Part shown: one piece after another, positions 26,401-34,818 of the stretch
Layout of the letters: each line of letters begins with the position of its first letter
How positions within the stretch are numbered: position 1 is the first letter of the stretch
NCBI GenBank assembly: GCA_964514215.1
Contig: CAZEPW010000032.1
Coordinates: 1-40,613 of the forward strand
Length of the DNA stretch: 40,613 nucleotides
Origin: CAYQUC01 sp964514215
Lineage (GTDB): Bacteria > Pseudomonadota > Gammaproteobacteria > UBA6429 > Thiohalophilaceae
Direction: 5' to 3'
The notes under the pieces: generated by a model
What the model saw: only the letters and a program-made list of their open reading frames with translations
What the model was told of the DNA's origin: nothing
The model's database searches: none
Made by a program: the position numbers and the translations under genes

Positions 26401-28214
26401 GAGCAGCGACGTAACCAGCCACCGTCACCACCATCATGCGTTGCTTTAATACCGGTGACTATCGGGCTAACATAATTGGCACTAAAATTAATGGTGTTAC
26501 AGGCATTAGCCCAACCAAGAATCGTATCACTGGAACGAATGGTTTCATACAAAATGGTATTGTTAGCATTGTCAGTGAAGCTGCCGGTTTTAGCACTTTC
26601 AATGGCCAAATAAGCAACGGTTTCAGCACTGGTAACACTGCCATCATTCACTTCACTACGCTCTAATGCAATGGATGCCGAGGTATTACTGATGCCGATC
26701 ACGGCCATGGTTAACCACGGCACCGATGGCGTGCCAGCAAGGTGCGCGGGTTCATTGAGCATGCCTTGTATTTGTAGCAATAATGTTGGTGCGGCGACAA
26801 AGCTGCTATAAAAACTTAACGTTGCCCAACTCTCGGCACCGGCAACACTGGCACCATGTTGTATCGCAGAAACGGATTGGGTGCCGGCTTCGAGTATCGT
26901 GCCATCCGGAAAAACATGGCGGCCGGCTTCAATGGCAAGGTAATGAACGGTTACCGGTGTATAGGTTGTTGCACTACCCGGAGCAACAACTTGGATTGCT
27001 TCAAAGGACGCATTAGTGACATTACGAATTCGCACCGCAACCGGACGATTATCGGCATTGTCGATTAATAAAAAAACCAACGGTGCGCTACTGTAACTTT
27101 GTCTAAAATTAATGGTAGTAAAAGCCGGTGTTGCTGGCATGGTAAATGCGGCGCTTTCAAGTTTCCAAAAACTATCCACGGTCGGCGGCGGCGGTGGTGT
27201 GAATGCGGAGTCGTATTCAAAGTCGCGCGAGAACGCGATAATGCTGGCTTGCTCTTGTCCGTGGGCTCGCTCTGAATCTAAAAAAGTATCTTCATCAACG
27301 GTTAAGCCTACCGCGCTATTGCTTAATGCACAACGGCGAAGCCAACCGCCATTATTATCATTACGTGTTGCTTTGCTGGCGAGCACGCGTGGCGTACTGG
27401 CAAAGCTGGCGGTAAAATTAATGTTATCACAGGCATTATCCCAGCCATCAACCACACTGGCCGATAAAATGGTTTGGTAAATAATCGTGACTGAATTATT
27501 ATCAACAAACGTACCATTTTGAGCGCTATCAACCGCGAGGTAGGCAATGGTTTCATTTTGACTAACCGTGCCACTACTCACTTCGCTGCGTTCCAGTGCC
27601 AAACGAACACTGTTGTTGGAAATAGTATCAACTGCGGCAGTAAACCAGGGTGATGAGGTGCTGCCCGGCGGTGTGTTGGCTTCGTTATTCATGGTTTGAA
27701 TTTGCGCTAACACGATTGGTGCTGAGGCAAAGGCGCTCGCGAAAGTGATTGTTTGCCAACCTTGCGCGCCAGCTACATTGGGGGCACTTTGTACTTGATT
27801 GGTGCTCACCGTGCCAGCTTCAAAACGGGTGCCATCCGGTAGGGTATAATTTCCTGATTCAATGATTAAAATATCAACGGTCATCGCAACATGCGGACCA
27901 TCGCGACCGGGGGATTCAACTTGTGAAATTTCAAAACCGCTATTGGTAATATTTTGAATTCGTAAATCACTCGGATCACCACCCTCGATGCTTGGCAAAG
28001 CAAAAATTAATGGTGCAGTAGCATAACTTTGGGTAAAACTGATAGCCGTAAAAGTCGGGTTAGCGAATGTGTCATTTAATGTAATGCTGCGGCTTTCCAT
28101 TTTCCATGCAAGTGCAGCAGAGCTGTATACTAGTGAGCATATAACACCTAATAACAACACCAGCCATTGCTTGGCTGCGATAGTAAAATAACAACGGACT
28201 ATTGGATGTTGCAT
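23403..28214 (-). CDS. mshQ: MSHA pilus protein MshQ-like giant adhesin/tip candidate
   Basis: About 1603 residues, exported, and the last gene of the msh operon. After a signal peptide (LVYSSAALA), residues ~35-345 and ~346-645 are two copies of one unit, each opening WK-MES/LES and each carrying two H-type-lectin-like beta segments (FTQSYATAPLIFALP; ITFASAFASAPIVLAQIQ). A LamG/concanavalin-like domain follows at ~650-865 (FTITAWIYARQ, NIDEFRIYNQAL), then an Ig-like domain and a large DUF6701 region, typical of MshQ, to the end. MshQ is thought to be the minor, possibly tip-located component of MSHA pili; the lectin-like domains suggest glycan binding (inference). The frame stays open to 28394 over mshP, but the ATG at 28214 follows the mshP stop and starts a proper signal peptide. 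Confidence 0.88.
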   Translation of the reverse strand: MQHPIVRCYFTIAAKQWLVLLLGVICSLVYSSAALAWKMESRSITLNDTFANPTFTAISFTQSYATAPLIFALPSIEGGDPSDLRIQNITNSGFEISQVESPGRDGPHVAMTVDILIIESGNYTLPDGTRFEAGTVSTNQVQSAPNVAGAQGWQTITFASAFASAPIVLAQIQTMNNEANTPPGSTSSPWFTAAVDTISNNSVRLALERSEVSSGTVSQNETIAYLAVDSAQNGTFVDNNSVTIIYQTILSASVVDGWDNACDNINFTASFASTPRVLASKATRNDNNGGWLRRCALSNSAVGLTVDEDTFLDSERAHGQEQASIIAFSRDFEYDSAFTPPPPPTVDSFWKLESAAFTMPATPAFTTINFRQSYSSAPLVFLLIDNADNRPVAVRIRNVTNASFEAIQVVAPGSATTYTPVTVHYLAIEAGRHVFPDGTILEAGTQSVSAIQHGASVAGAESWATLSFYSSFVAAPTLLLQIQGMLNEPAHLAGTPSVPWLTMAVIGISNTSASIALERSEVNDGSVTSAETVAYLAIESAKTGSFTDNANNTILYETIRSSDTILGWANACNTINFSANYVSPIVTGIKATHDGGDGGWLRRCSLTSSAIGLVVDEDTDNDPDRSHTTERASLMIFSEAFDAFIQPTPLSYYKMDEVLWDGVSADIIDSSPNAYHALAVNGANTLGNNPALSGSPGTCRYSELDGNNDHVLLPATFPNLNTSFTITAWIYARQINNDQRIFADDESNNGGFAFSLGDGGNGKLRFFSRAINPVILDTSNAVINSNQWHFVAAVHDATSKIRSIYVDANLVAQDASAYTGTWGSDTGRASIGGETNASGEANPRWRFDGNIDEFRIYNQALTGTEINDVKNLRHPCSVVVTSYKIVHDNNGIHCLDEAITINVVDSGGAAITNYTGTIVLDTQTGKGSWVATTGSGTLLDATANDGLASYTFVLADNGSVVVNLEYQEGTALFNIDVYDSLNTTLRDDDSEGDIVFRPFGFVITPNPVTTQISNKPFSITLTAAGQTPASPLCGTIETYTGNQNIKFWSSYRDPNAGAINGTPQVTIDASNIATSEAAATNQTIAFNLGVATVTANYPDAGQIQILAKDDSNIGSPPSASGDELIGGLPPFVVKPFGFDVAIPGNPQAVDHTGSAFIRSGVSVGDSFSANIRAKQWSSADDANNDGIPDGYGDSDPTNNANLADNNTTINFGNEASKATITLTRNHFHPSIASGGLAGSLSGSTSLTASNGNTSSSNLRYSEVGVIELSADTSNYLGSNNVSGQSNAIGRFYPNHFTINGTSVLTQRSDIAGCADAYSYMDENFTIRFTLEARNADNNLTSNYETGSGYNYDNLLSTGTLNFAAINDPSGSASTLSSRLNQTAFTGSFTNGVAIVNATMQLQRIANSDGPFNDLRISSNPIDSDNVTLQNSALNSDPAQTGSNTHQQLTSASVMFGRVNISPIFGSEFLDLNVPWYTEYFVNAQTGFAINSNDNCTPLTNTLLDLSNNSANPAAGTLTIAIGSSTSTGVITNNPVAAGNPNLIFSAPTVPGYIDIDINLLGLGYLQFDWDNNGTHDNNPSTARATFGSYRGDDRIIYWKELFE
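26270..28110 (-). repeat. Tandem ~310-residue protein repeat inside mshQ
   Basis: Two head-to-tail copies, roughly 28110-27180 and 27175-26270. Shared landmarks are WK(M/L)ES at the start, (L/I)PDGT followed by EAGT, VAGA(Q/E)(G/S)W, LALERSEV/IALERSEV, TIAYLA/TVAYLA, GGWLRRC and VDEDT. The copies are clearly related but well diverged, so the duplication is old. The boundary is a Pro-rich linker (FTPPPPPTVDSFW). Confidence 0.85.
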
Positions 28215-28242
28215 CGTGATAATATTTAATCCTATTTGCAAT

Positions 28243-28674
28243 TTATAAAGTACGGGCCGAGACGCGAATAGTGCGCACCGCAATCGATTCGCCACTGCCA
28301 CACTGACCGCTACTTTGTAATTCATAATAATAACGGCCATTAATAACAGCTGGGCCGCTACACGCAACACTAACCGTACAACTGCCAAAACCATTGGCCG
28401 TTAAATTAATTGATGGGCTATTAAGCGCAGCATTAACCGTGCTGCACGTTGTAACCACACTGCCATTAAGCGGAAATAATAATGCCATTGCATTTTGCGC
28501 ACCGCTTTCTGCTGCAAAAAAACTACGACTGCTAAGCACTTCGTTACCAACGCTAACACTCGCGGTGGAGATTAACTTAACTAACGCGGCACTGATTACA
28601 GCAATCAATACCACGAAAAAAATCATCATTAATAAACTGATTCCCTGCTGTCGACTGTTAGTATTAAGGGACAT
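28243..28674 (-). CDS. mshP: MSHA biogenesis protein MshP-like
   Basis: A 143-residue membrane-anchored protein. The N-terminal hydrophobic stretch (GISLLMMIFFVVLIAVISAAL) is pilin-like, followed by SRSFFAAESGAQNAMALLFP, the signature of PilX/MshP-type minor pilins. Four cysteines (TTCSTV, GSCTVSVAC, GQCGSG) could form disulfides. It overlaps mshO by 11 nt and is followed by mshQ after 28 nt. Role: minor pilin or assembly factor of the MSHA pilus. Confidence 0.82.
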   Translation of the reverse strand: MSLNTNSRQQGISLLMMIFFVVLIAVISAALVKLISTASVSVGNEVLSSRSFFAAESGAQNAMALLFPLNGSVVTTCSTVNAALNSPSINLTANGFGSCTVSVACSGPAVINGRYYYELQSSGQCGSGESIAVRTIRVSARTL

Positions 28675-29560
28675 TACGAATTTGCACCTCGTGACTTAAC
28701 CGAGCCCAGTTATCATTACCCAGTTGATCGATTTTACGAATACGAAAATCCAGTTTCACCACTGCGTTACGCACTAACGTTGCAACCGTGTATACAAATG
28801 GAATAACCGGATTGCCGGAGTCAGTTAATTGTAAATCGTCGACCACACGTTGCACCGTTCCAAGTGGTGGTGTCACTTGAATATTATTAAAGCCGTAGGC
28901 ACTATATCGTTGTAAGCGATTGGCAACCACGCAATAACTGATGGGGGCGCTCACGATAAACAAGCGTCGCATTGGCGAGTGCCGCGAAAACAAATACGCA
29001 CCGTCCATTGTTAGTCGGGTGATAGTATTCGTTGGTGCATTAACAACACTTTGTGATGCAAAATTAAATAGCACACCGGGGTTTGTTGTTATATAGGGAT
29101 CGGCATTAACTGAACCCGAGCCAATCGGATAAACCGTGAGATAATAATTTGTGCCGGCTTGCGCTGTGAAATTTAAATTAAAAACATCAACTTGATTATC
29201 TGCCAGATTTTGGCCACTAACCGGTAGCGGCTTCGAGGCAACAACCGGACTAGTATAGCTCAAGTTTTGATCCTGATAATGTGCGCTACTGACAATCGGA
29301 ATAAATTCAACGCAATTATTGCTAATGCGTATTGATTGCGGCATGGCATTACGCAATTCACGGCTTAGTTTCTCAGTGGCGATACGTGCCGAATGTGATA
29401 ACGTCACGCGTAAATCCGCATCATTATAACCAATAATAACATTGCTAAAAAACTGACTGCTAACACCAGCAATAATGGCAACGAGTACAATCACAATGGT
29501 TAATTCAATCAAGGTAAACCCCTGTTGAATCCGGCTAATAGGCGAGTAACATAACGCCAT
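28664..29560 (-). CDS. mshO: MSHA minor prepilin MshO
   Basis: A 298-residue class III/IV-a prepilin. A leader ending in Gly is cut before Phe (QQG/FTLIELTIVIVLVAI, with Glu at +5), then comes the helix and ATEKLSRELRNAMPQSIRI, the usual start of the MshO globular domain. The C-terminus carries LDFRIRKIDQLGN. The start codon shares one base with the mshD stop (TAATG), and its own end overlaps mshP by 11 nt, so the block is translationally coupled. The product should be a minor pilin in the pilus initiation complex. Confidence 0.85.
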   Translation of the reverse strand: MALCYSPISRIQQGFTLIELTIVIVLVAIIAGVSSQFFSNVIIGYNDADLRVTLSHSARIATEKLSRELRNAMPQSIRISNNCVEFIPIVSSAHYQDQNLSYTSPVVASKPLPVSGQNLADNQVDVFNLNFTAQAGTNYYLTVYPIGSGSVNADPYITTNPGVLFNFASQSVVNAPTNTITRLTMDGAYLFSRHSPMRRLFIVSAPISYCVVANRLQRYSAYGFNNIQVTPPLGTVQRVVDDLQLTDSGNPVIPFVYTVATLVRNAVVKLDFRIRKIDQLGNDNWARLSHEVQIRNVP

Positions 29561-30096
29561 TAGAAATTAACCCGATAGGCACTAAACTCAAAACTCGCAC
29601 CATTGGCGGTAGTAATGATAACGTTGATTCGTTTTGCATCATTGACACCGATACTACTGAGTTCATCGCCGGCATAACGCACTGAAATTTGCGCACGGTA
29701 GTTAGCATAATCCACGCGCGCATTTCCCAGTGAATCAATCAAACCCAGCTCATCCAAGCCATGAAAGTCATCAACATCATCGTATAGCGCGCGCGTCTCT
29801 CCGGCATCGGCACCAAAATTTGCCATAGCGGTGCAAGCCTGCGACCCAACATCGGATGAACCACAGCGTGGCACACCACCTTGGCCGCTGGTTTCATCGA
29901 ATCGTTTATTTAAAATTTCTTCCAAATACGCTTGCGCGACTTCGATGGCGCGAATTTGATGTAGTGGTGCCGCGCTGTTTTGCATGACATTACTATAAGC
30001 CGATAATATGCCGACCATCGCAATGGAAATAAAAACAATAACAACAATGATTTCGACCAATGAAAAACCTTTTGGTAATTGTTTCGTAGCAAGCAT
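29560..30096 (-). CDS. mshD: MSHA minor prepilin MshD
   Basis: A 178-residue prepilin with cleavage motif LPKG/FSLVEIIVVIVFI and Glu at +5. The globular part opens APLHQIRAIEVAQAYLEEIL, as in MshD/PilV-type minor pilins. The frame starts earlier at a TTG, but AAGGAG sits next to that codon and 10 nt before the ATG at 30096, so I chose the ATG, 2 nt after the mshC stop. It has two cysteines (CGSSDVGSQAC) likely to pair. Confidence 0.85.
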   Translation of the reverse strand: MLATKQLPKGFSLVEIIVVIVFISIAMVGILSAYSNVMQNSAAPLHQIRAIEVAQAYLEEILNKRFDETSGQGGVPRCGSSDVGSQACTAMANFGADAGETRALYDDVDDFHGLDELGLIDSLGNARVDYANYRAQISVRYAGDELSSIGVNDAKRINVIITTANGASFEFSAYRVNF

Positions 30097-30098
30097 TT

Positions 30099-30578
30099 TT
30101 AACAAACTCCTTGATGCGCAAAACCACTGGCATCAATACAGAGATTACTGCTTGCATCACCGGTAATCGTAATCGCTTGTGGCACACCACCAACAATATT
30201 ACCCAAGGCGTCAAAACTAATGACAATATTTGCAGGCGAAGTTACAATATTATTCGGATAAGTAATTGGAAAGGGTTCACTATTGGCATGCGTTAACCAA
30301 CTATAAGCGCCGCTACCTTGGCGACTGTCGATGCCATAATTTTGTGCGCTATTATTTAAATGAAAACGCACGGTATAATTTCGTCCCCGCATCATGGCGA
30401 GTTGTTGGGCGTAACGCGCGGTATTTAACACCTCATCTCGAAATACACGTTCATCAAATGTCGAACGACTGCTCAGGCGAGGCAAAATCACAGCCGACAA
30501 TACCGCAATGAGAACAATAATGACAATTAACTCAATCATGGTAAAACCTGAATATTTTTTATCGCATCTGGTAAACAT
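30099..30578 (-). CDS. mshC: MSHA minor prepilin MshC
   Basis: A 159-residue prepilin of the GspH/FimT type: leader YSG/FTMIELIVIIVLIAVLSAV, Glu at +5, then RDEVLNTARYAQQLAMMRGR, the helix typical of MshC/FimT, and a C-terminal Cys pair (LCIDASGFAHQGVC). It begins 21 nt after a Rho-independent terminator that follows mshA, so its expression probably depends on read-through or on a promoter inside mshA. Confidence 0.85.
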   Translation of the reverse strand: MFTRCDKKYSGFTMIELIVIIVLIAVLSAVILPRLSSRSTFDERVFRDEVLNTARYAQQLAMMRGRNYTVRFHLNNSAQNYGIDSRQGSGAYSWLTHANSEPFPITYPNNIVTSPANIVISFDALGNIVGGVPQAITITGDASSNLCIDASGFAHQGVC

Positions 30579-30598
30579 AGTCTTTAATTATGCTCATC

Positions 30599-30622
30599 AA
30601 AAAAGGGGCAATGAAGCCCCTT
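30599..30622 (-). terminator. Rho-independent terminator between mshA and mshC
   Basis: The stem AAGGGGC (30603-30609) pairs with GCCCCTT (30616-30622) around a 6-nt loop. On the minus strand it ends in a run of six T (two paired, four free). It begins 28 nt after the mshA stop, inside the msh operon, and should give a short abundant mshA transcript with partial read-through to the minor pilin genes. Confidence 0.88.
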
Positions 30623-30649
30623 GGTGATTTAATATGACAATAATAAACC

Positions 30650-31132
30650 TTATAAACAGTTTGTCGTTGTTGCAACAATGCCCGGCGGTGAACCCGATGC
30701 CGCAGCAGCAGTATAAACAACCCTACAACTTGTGGCCGTGGCGGCACCCGTGTAACTCCAAATGGTAGTGGCTGGAGTGCCGGTGGTATAGGTCACGGTA
30801 AAATCACTGCCCGCATCGTTAACAATAGCAGTGATACCTGCTGCAACGGCGGCCGGATAGGTAAAAACATCAACAACATCAACACCAACACCTTCAAACC
30901 GGCTACTGGGTACGGCAATACCAGCCGTAGTGCCCAACGCTAATTTTACACCATGATACATTGATGTTGCAGAGCGCACACTCGCCTCCAAACCGGTAAC
31001 AACCGAGGCACGAGCATCGGCATGTAAATTAGTAAAACGTGGAACAATGGTTGCCGCTAAAATTCCCAGTATCACAATGACAACAACCAATTCTATTAAT
31101 GTGAACCCGCTAGTGTGTTTATATTGCTTCAT
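30650..31132 (-). CDS. mshA: MSHA major pilin MshA
   Basis: A 160-residue type IVa pilin: short leader HTSG/FTLIELVVVIVILGILAA, Glu at +5, then ATIVPRFTNLHADARASVVT, the MshA helix. The C-terminal half is Ala/Thr-rich with a Cys pair (TSCRVVYT and TTNCL) that makes the D-loop. A strong ribosome binding site (GAGGAT, 7 nt before the ATG) and a terminator right after it fit a highly expressed major subunit. Its 33-nt gap to the upstream prepilin gene might hold little more than the RBS. Confidence 0.88.
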   Translation of the reverse strand: MKQYKHTSGFTLIELVVVIVILGILAATIVPRFTNLHADARASVVTGLEASVRSATSMYHGVKLALGTTAGIAVPSSRFEGVGVDVVDVFTYPAAVAAGITAIVNDAGSDFTVTYTTGTPATTIWSYTGAATATSCRVVYTAAAASGSPPGIVATTTNCL

Positions 31133-31165
31133 ACATAATCCTCAATCAGTCGTTACTACGACGGC

Positions 31166-31741
31166 TTAAATTTTTTCTGTTAAACTTTTCCAGGCGTAAT
31201 GCTCAGAGCTAACTAAACGTAAACCTTCTATATTATCGACACCAAAATCAAATTTACGGTTATTGTTAATATCGGCATAAACTAATGAAACCTTTAATTC
31301 AATTCGTTTTATTCCAGTTAAATTTGTGACGAAATAGTCAGGATAACGTACCCGGTATATCAATAATTTTTTTGAGGAATCATATAACCAATCCCCTGCC
31401 TGCATTTTCCTTAAATTCGGTGTGTGTTTTTCACCAAGATAACCGCCGGGTTTTTCGATGGCGTAATTTAATGGATTAGTACCGACCAGTTTTAAAATAT
31501 CCTGCATTCGACCTTTGGAATAATGGCTGATTACTTCAAGTTTTAATGCGTCGCGCAATTCCGATGTGAGTTTTTTGATGCTGGCTTGTTCGGCTGAAAC
31601 ACGCCATTGAAACAAGTGGTTTAATGCCAGCGTAAATAAAATAGAAATAATAATGACCACAATAATTATTTCGAGCAATGAAAACCCAGCACAACATCGG
31701 TGTGGGTAAATTGGCAATAGTTTGGTAAATGGTTTGTTCAT
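31166..31741 (-). CDS. MSHA prepilin-like protein (MshF or MshB position)
   Basis: A 191-residue protein with a prepilin motif (CCAG/FSLLEIIIVVIIISIL, Glu at +5) and an atypical globular part rich in Lys and Tyr (QAGDWLYDSSKKLLIYRVRY; VYADINNNRKFDFGVDNIEG). In Vibrio and related msh loci, mshF then mshB lie between mshG and mshA. Only one gene is here, and I cannot say which it replaces. The N-terminus may also start at a GTG (31771) overlapping mshG. I use the ATG at 31741, 2 nt after the mshG stop. No strong ribosome binding site is visible. Confidence 0.7.
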   Translation of the reverse strand: MNKPFTKLLPIYPHRCCAGFSLLEIIIVVIIISILFTLALNHLFQWRVSAEQASIKKLTSELRDALKLEVISHYSKGRMQDILKLVGTNPLNYAIEKPGGYLGEKHTPNLRKMQAGDWLYDSSKKLLIYRVRYPDYFVTNLTGIKRIELKVSLVYADINNNRKFDFGVDNIEGLRLVSSEHYAWKSLTEKI

Positions 31742-31743
31742 TA

Positions 31744-32964
31744 TTACGTTGCGACTGCCGCTAATTCCCACATTGGTAGGAATATACCCATTGCTAAAAT
31801 TAATACCATTACGCCAATGACCACAATCATAATCGGCTCAATTGCCGAGCTTAATTTTTTTAAATCATAATCAACTTCACGTTCGTAAAAATCTGCAACC
31901 TCTTCCAATAACTCATCTACGGCACCGGTTTCTTCACCAACGGCCAACATTTGAATCACCAATGGTGTAAATAAATTAGTATTTGATGCGGTACGCGTTA
32001 AGGTATCGCCACGTTCAATACCGGTTCGAATCTCTAGCACTTTTGAACCAACAAAATCATTATCAACCGCCATCGACACCACATTTAACGCTTGAATTAA
32101 TGGCACACCGGCCTTGGTTGACATTGAAAAGGCACGGGAAAAGCGTGCCAATGTGGCGCGTAAAATAATACTGCCGGTTAACGGAATTTTTAGTTTATAG
32201 CGATCCCAGTTAAATTTACCGCTAGTGGTATTAACATAACGAATGATTGCAATAATACTGGCAATTAAAACTATTAACATCGCAGGCCAATAATTAACAA
32301 AAAAATCCGAAGTGGTAATTAAAATTCGAGTTGATAATGGTAACTCAGCTTTAAAATTTTTAAATAGGTTTTGAAATTGAGGGATGACATAAATATTTAA
32401 AATCGTCATCGCCCCCAAGATAAATACCATGACGGTGACGGGATAACGCATGGCTGATTTTATTCGATCCCGTATGTCTTTTTCTCGATCAAGATATCCC
32501 GACAAAGTTAAAAAAGCTTCGTCTAAATTACCAGTGGTTTCACCCACTTTTATCATGCTGATAAATAAATTAGAAAATATTTTACTATGCTTACTCATCG
32601 CAGAAGTTAATTCATGACCCGATTCTAAATCAATGCCAATATCATGTAACACTCTGGAAAACAAGGGATTGCGGGTATTGTCTGATAATCCGGTGATGGC
32701 TTTTATAATTGGGACACCGGCGTGCATCAAGGTATACATTTGTCTGGAAAATAAAATTAAATCATCATAGCTGGGTTTGCGTTCTAATAATTTTTGTTGA
32801 ATGTCTTTTAAAATATCACGTTTTTCTTGCGTTTCAGTGATGATGATTGGTGTGATACCATCACTGAGTAATTGCGACACAACAACATCGGTATTAATAG
32901 CATCAATCGTGCCTTGTGCTGATTGACCATTTGATAATCGACCTTTATAAGTAAATGCAGGCAT
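31744..32964 (-). CDS. mshG: MSHA inner-membrane platform protein MshG (GspF family)
   Basis: A 406-residue polytopic protein of the PilC/GspF family, which links the cytoplasmic ATPase to pilin insertion. Two T2SSF domains are visible: FSRQMYTLMHAGVPIIKAIT..IKVGETTGNLDEAF and FSRAFSMSTKAGVPLIQALN..LAVGEETGAVDELL. Each has the conserved GE.tG motif, and three membrane helices lie near 170, 220 and 380. The ATG overlaps the mshE stop by one base (TAATG). Confidence 0.93.
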   Translation of the reverse strand: MPAFTYKGRLSNGQSAQGTIDAINTDVVVSQLLSDGITPIIITETQEKRDILKDIQQKLLERKPSYDDLILFSRQMYTLMHAGVPIIKAITGLSDNTRNPLFSRVLHDIGIDLESGHELTSAMSKHSKIFSNLFISMIKVGETTGNLDEAFLTLSGYLDREKDIRDRIKSAMRYPVTVMVFILGAMTILNIYVIPQFQNLFKNFKAELPLSTRILITTSDFFVNYWPAMLIVLIASIIAIIRYVNTTSGKFNWDRYKLKIPLTGSIILRATLARFSRAFSMSTKAGVPLIQALNVVSMAVDNDFVGSKVLEIRTGIERGDTLTRTASNTNLFTPLVIQMLAVGEETGAVDELLEEVADFYEREVDYDLKKLSSAIEPIMIVVIGVMVLILAMGIFLPMWELAAVAT

Positions 32965-34724
32965 TATAAATCAGCCTCTATTTGTTGTAGATCATCTGGA
33001 TTAGTGTAGCTCAAATCTTCAATCGTTCCTGAGACACGAATAACTTCTTCTAATGAAGTGATTCCCTGAATGGCATAATCTAACGCATGTTGTGAAAACG
33101 AGCGGAAGCTTGGACTCGCTTGGGCACGTTTTGCAAACAATGACGCATTTGATTGTCGCAACGCATCTGCGATAGCATCGTCTATTTTTAACAACTCAAA
33201 AACACCAACCCGACCACGATAACCACTATTACCGCATTCATGACAACCATTACCTTTATGGAATGTTATTTGATTTGCTTTTTCGCCAATGCTGTTTAAC
33301 AACCAACTGCGTTCGTGAGCATCGAGTTGATGTTGTTCTTTACAATTCATGCAAATTTTTCGGATAAGCCGTTGCGCAACAATGGCACGTAGTGCGGTGG
33401 CAACAAGATAACCTTCCGCGCCGAGATCCAATAAGCGGTTTGCAGAGCTGATCGCATCATTGGTATGTAATGACGATAATACTAAATGCCCGGTCATTGC
33501 TGCACGCAAACCAATTTCTGCGGTTTCGTTATCCCGCATTTCACCAACCAGTACGATGTCTGGATCTTGACGTAATGCTGCTCGCAATACACTAGCAAAG
33601 GTTAGGCCAATTTTAGGATGGACTTGCACTTGATTCACCCGAGGTAGACGGTATTCAACTGGATCTTCCACTGTAATAATTTTTTTCTCGGCATTATTTA
33701 ATTCCGATAATGCGGCATAAAGCGTCGTTGTTTTACCGCTACCAGTGGGACCGGTTACTAAGATTAAACCGTAAGGTCGGTGAATTTCATTTCGTAAATC
33801 ACGCAATAGTTTTTCGGGTAAGCCTAAATGCGCTAATTCTAAAATACCACTGGACTGATCTAATAACCGCATAACAACCGATTCGCCGTGTTGTATTGGC
33901 ATGGTCGACAATCGAACATCAATGCTTTTATCTTTGACACGAATATTAAAACGCCCGTCTTGCGGAACCCGGCGCTCTGAAATATTTAAACCACTCATGA
34001 GTTTTAAACGTGACACCAAGGCTTGTGAAATGCGTTTTTCTTTCATGACGTGTTCGTGTAATACCCCATCAATCCGTTGACGTATGCGCAACACATTTTC
34101 ATCGGGCTCAATGTGAATATCCGATGCGCCAACTTGAATGGCATCATCAAAAATGGTTTGTAATAATTTAACAACCGGTGCATTAACAACATCGCTATTA
34201 TCGCCTAATGCTTCAAGATCAAAATCGGTTTCGGACAGTTCATCGCCGAGCTCTTCCGCGAGTGACGAAATTTCCTGAGTATGGCGGTACATTTTATCGA
34301 TTGCCGACATCAAATCGGCTTCTCGAACAACGGCTTCTTTAATGGGGCGCTTTAACACTTTATTTAATTCATCAAATGCAAAAATATCGGTTGGATCGGC
34401 CATTCCAACAATAATACTACCGTCTTTATTTTCCTTTATGGCAATTGCGCGATAACGCCGAGCAATGGTTTCCGGTATTAATTTAACGGTATCCACTTCA
34501 TAATTGAAATTTTTAAGCTCAATAAACGGAATATTTAATTGCGTTGATAATACTGACAGCATCTCCATTTCACTGACAAAGCCACTTTGAATCAATACCT
34601 TACCAAGCTTATGCCCGGATTTTTTTTGAGCCGCAAGCGCTTCCATTAACTGTGCTTCTGAGATGACATTACTTTTAACAAGTAAATCACCTAGTCGTAT
34701 TTTTTTACGCGGGTTAGCTGCCAT
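32964..34724 (-). CDS. mshE: MSHA pilus extension ATPase MshE
   Basis: A 586-residue GspE/PilB-family ATPase that drives pilin polymerisation. Residues 10-70 carry the MshEN motif twice (RLGDLLVKSNVISEAQLMEA and KLGKVLIQSGFVSEMEML); in Vibrio MshE this domain binds c-di-GMP and links pilus extension to surface signalling. Walker A is GPTGSGKT (325-332), with Asp box VEDPVEYR, Walker B ILVGEMRDNET and His box GHLVLSSLHTNDA. A tetracysteine zinc site (CMNC..CHEC) is near residue 460-515. It is the first msh gene in the window; mshI-mshN are not upstream of it. Confidence 0.93.
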   Translation of the reverse strand: MAANPRKKIRLGDLLVKSNVISEAQLMEALAAQKKSGHKLGKVLIQSGFVSEMEMLSVLSTQLNIPFIELKNFNYEVDTVKLIPETIARRYRAIAIKENKDGSIIVGMADPTDIFAFDELNKVLKRPIKEAVVREADLMSAIDKMYRHTQEISSLAEELGDELSETDFDLEALGDNSDVVNAPVVKLLQTIFDDAIQVGASDIHIEPDENVLRIRQRIDGVLHEHVMKEKRISQALVSRLKLMSGLNISERRVPQDGRFNIRVKDKSIDVRLSTMPIQHGESVVMRLLDQSSGILELAHLGLPEKLLRDLRNEIHRPYGLILVTGPTGSGKTTTLYAALSELNNAEKKIITVEDPVEYRLPRVNQVQVHPKIGLTFASVLRAALRQDPDIVLVGEMRDNETAEIGLRAAMTGHLVLSSLHTNDAISSANRLLDLGAEGYLVATALRAIVAQRLIRKICMNCKEQHQLDAHERSWLLNSIGEKANQITFHKGNGCHECGNSGYRGRVGVFELLKIDDAIADALRQSNASLFAKRAQASPSFRSFSQHALDYAIQGITSLEEVIRVSGTIEDLSYTNPDDLQQIEADL

Positions 34725-34818
34725 CTGGTCGATAAATCAATAATTTAGTTTGGATTAGACACAATTATCGACATATCGGCGCCAAGCTTTAGTGTTTGCT
34801 AAGCTAAGTAAAAGACCT

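Noticed and set aside
23403..28394. Longer mshQ start at 28394 and many long plus-strand open frames inside mshQ
   Set aside because: The upstream part overlaps mshP in another frame and lacks a signal peptide. The plus-strand frames are low-complexity shadows of a repetitive beta-rich gene.
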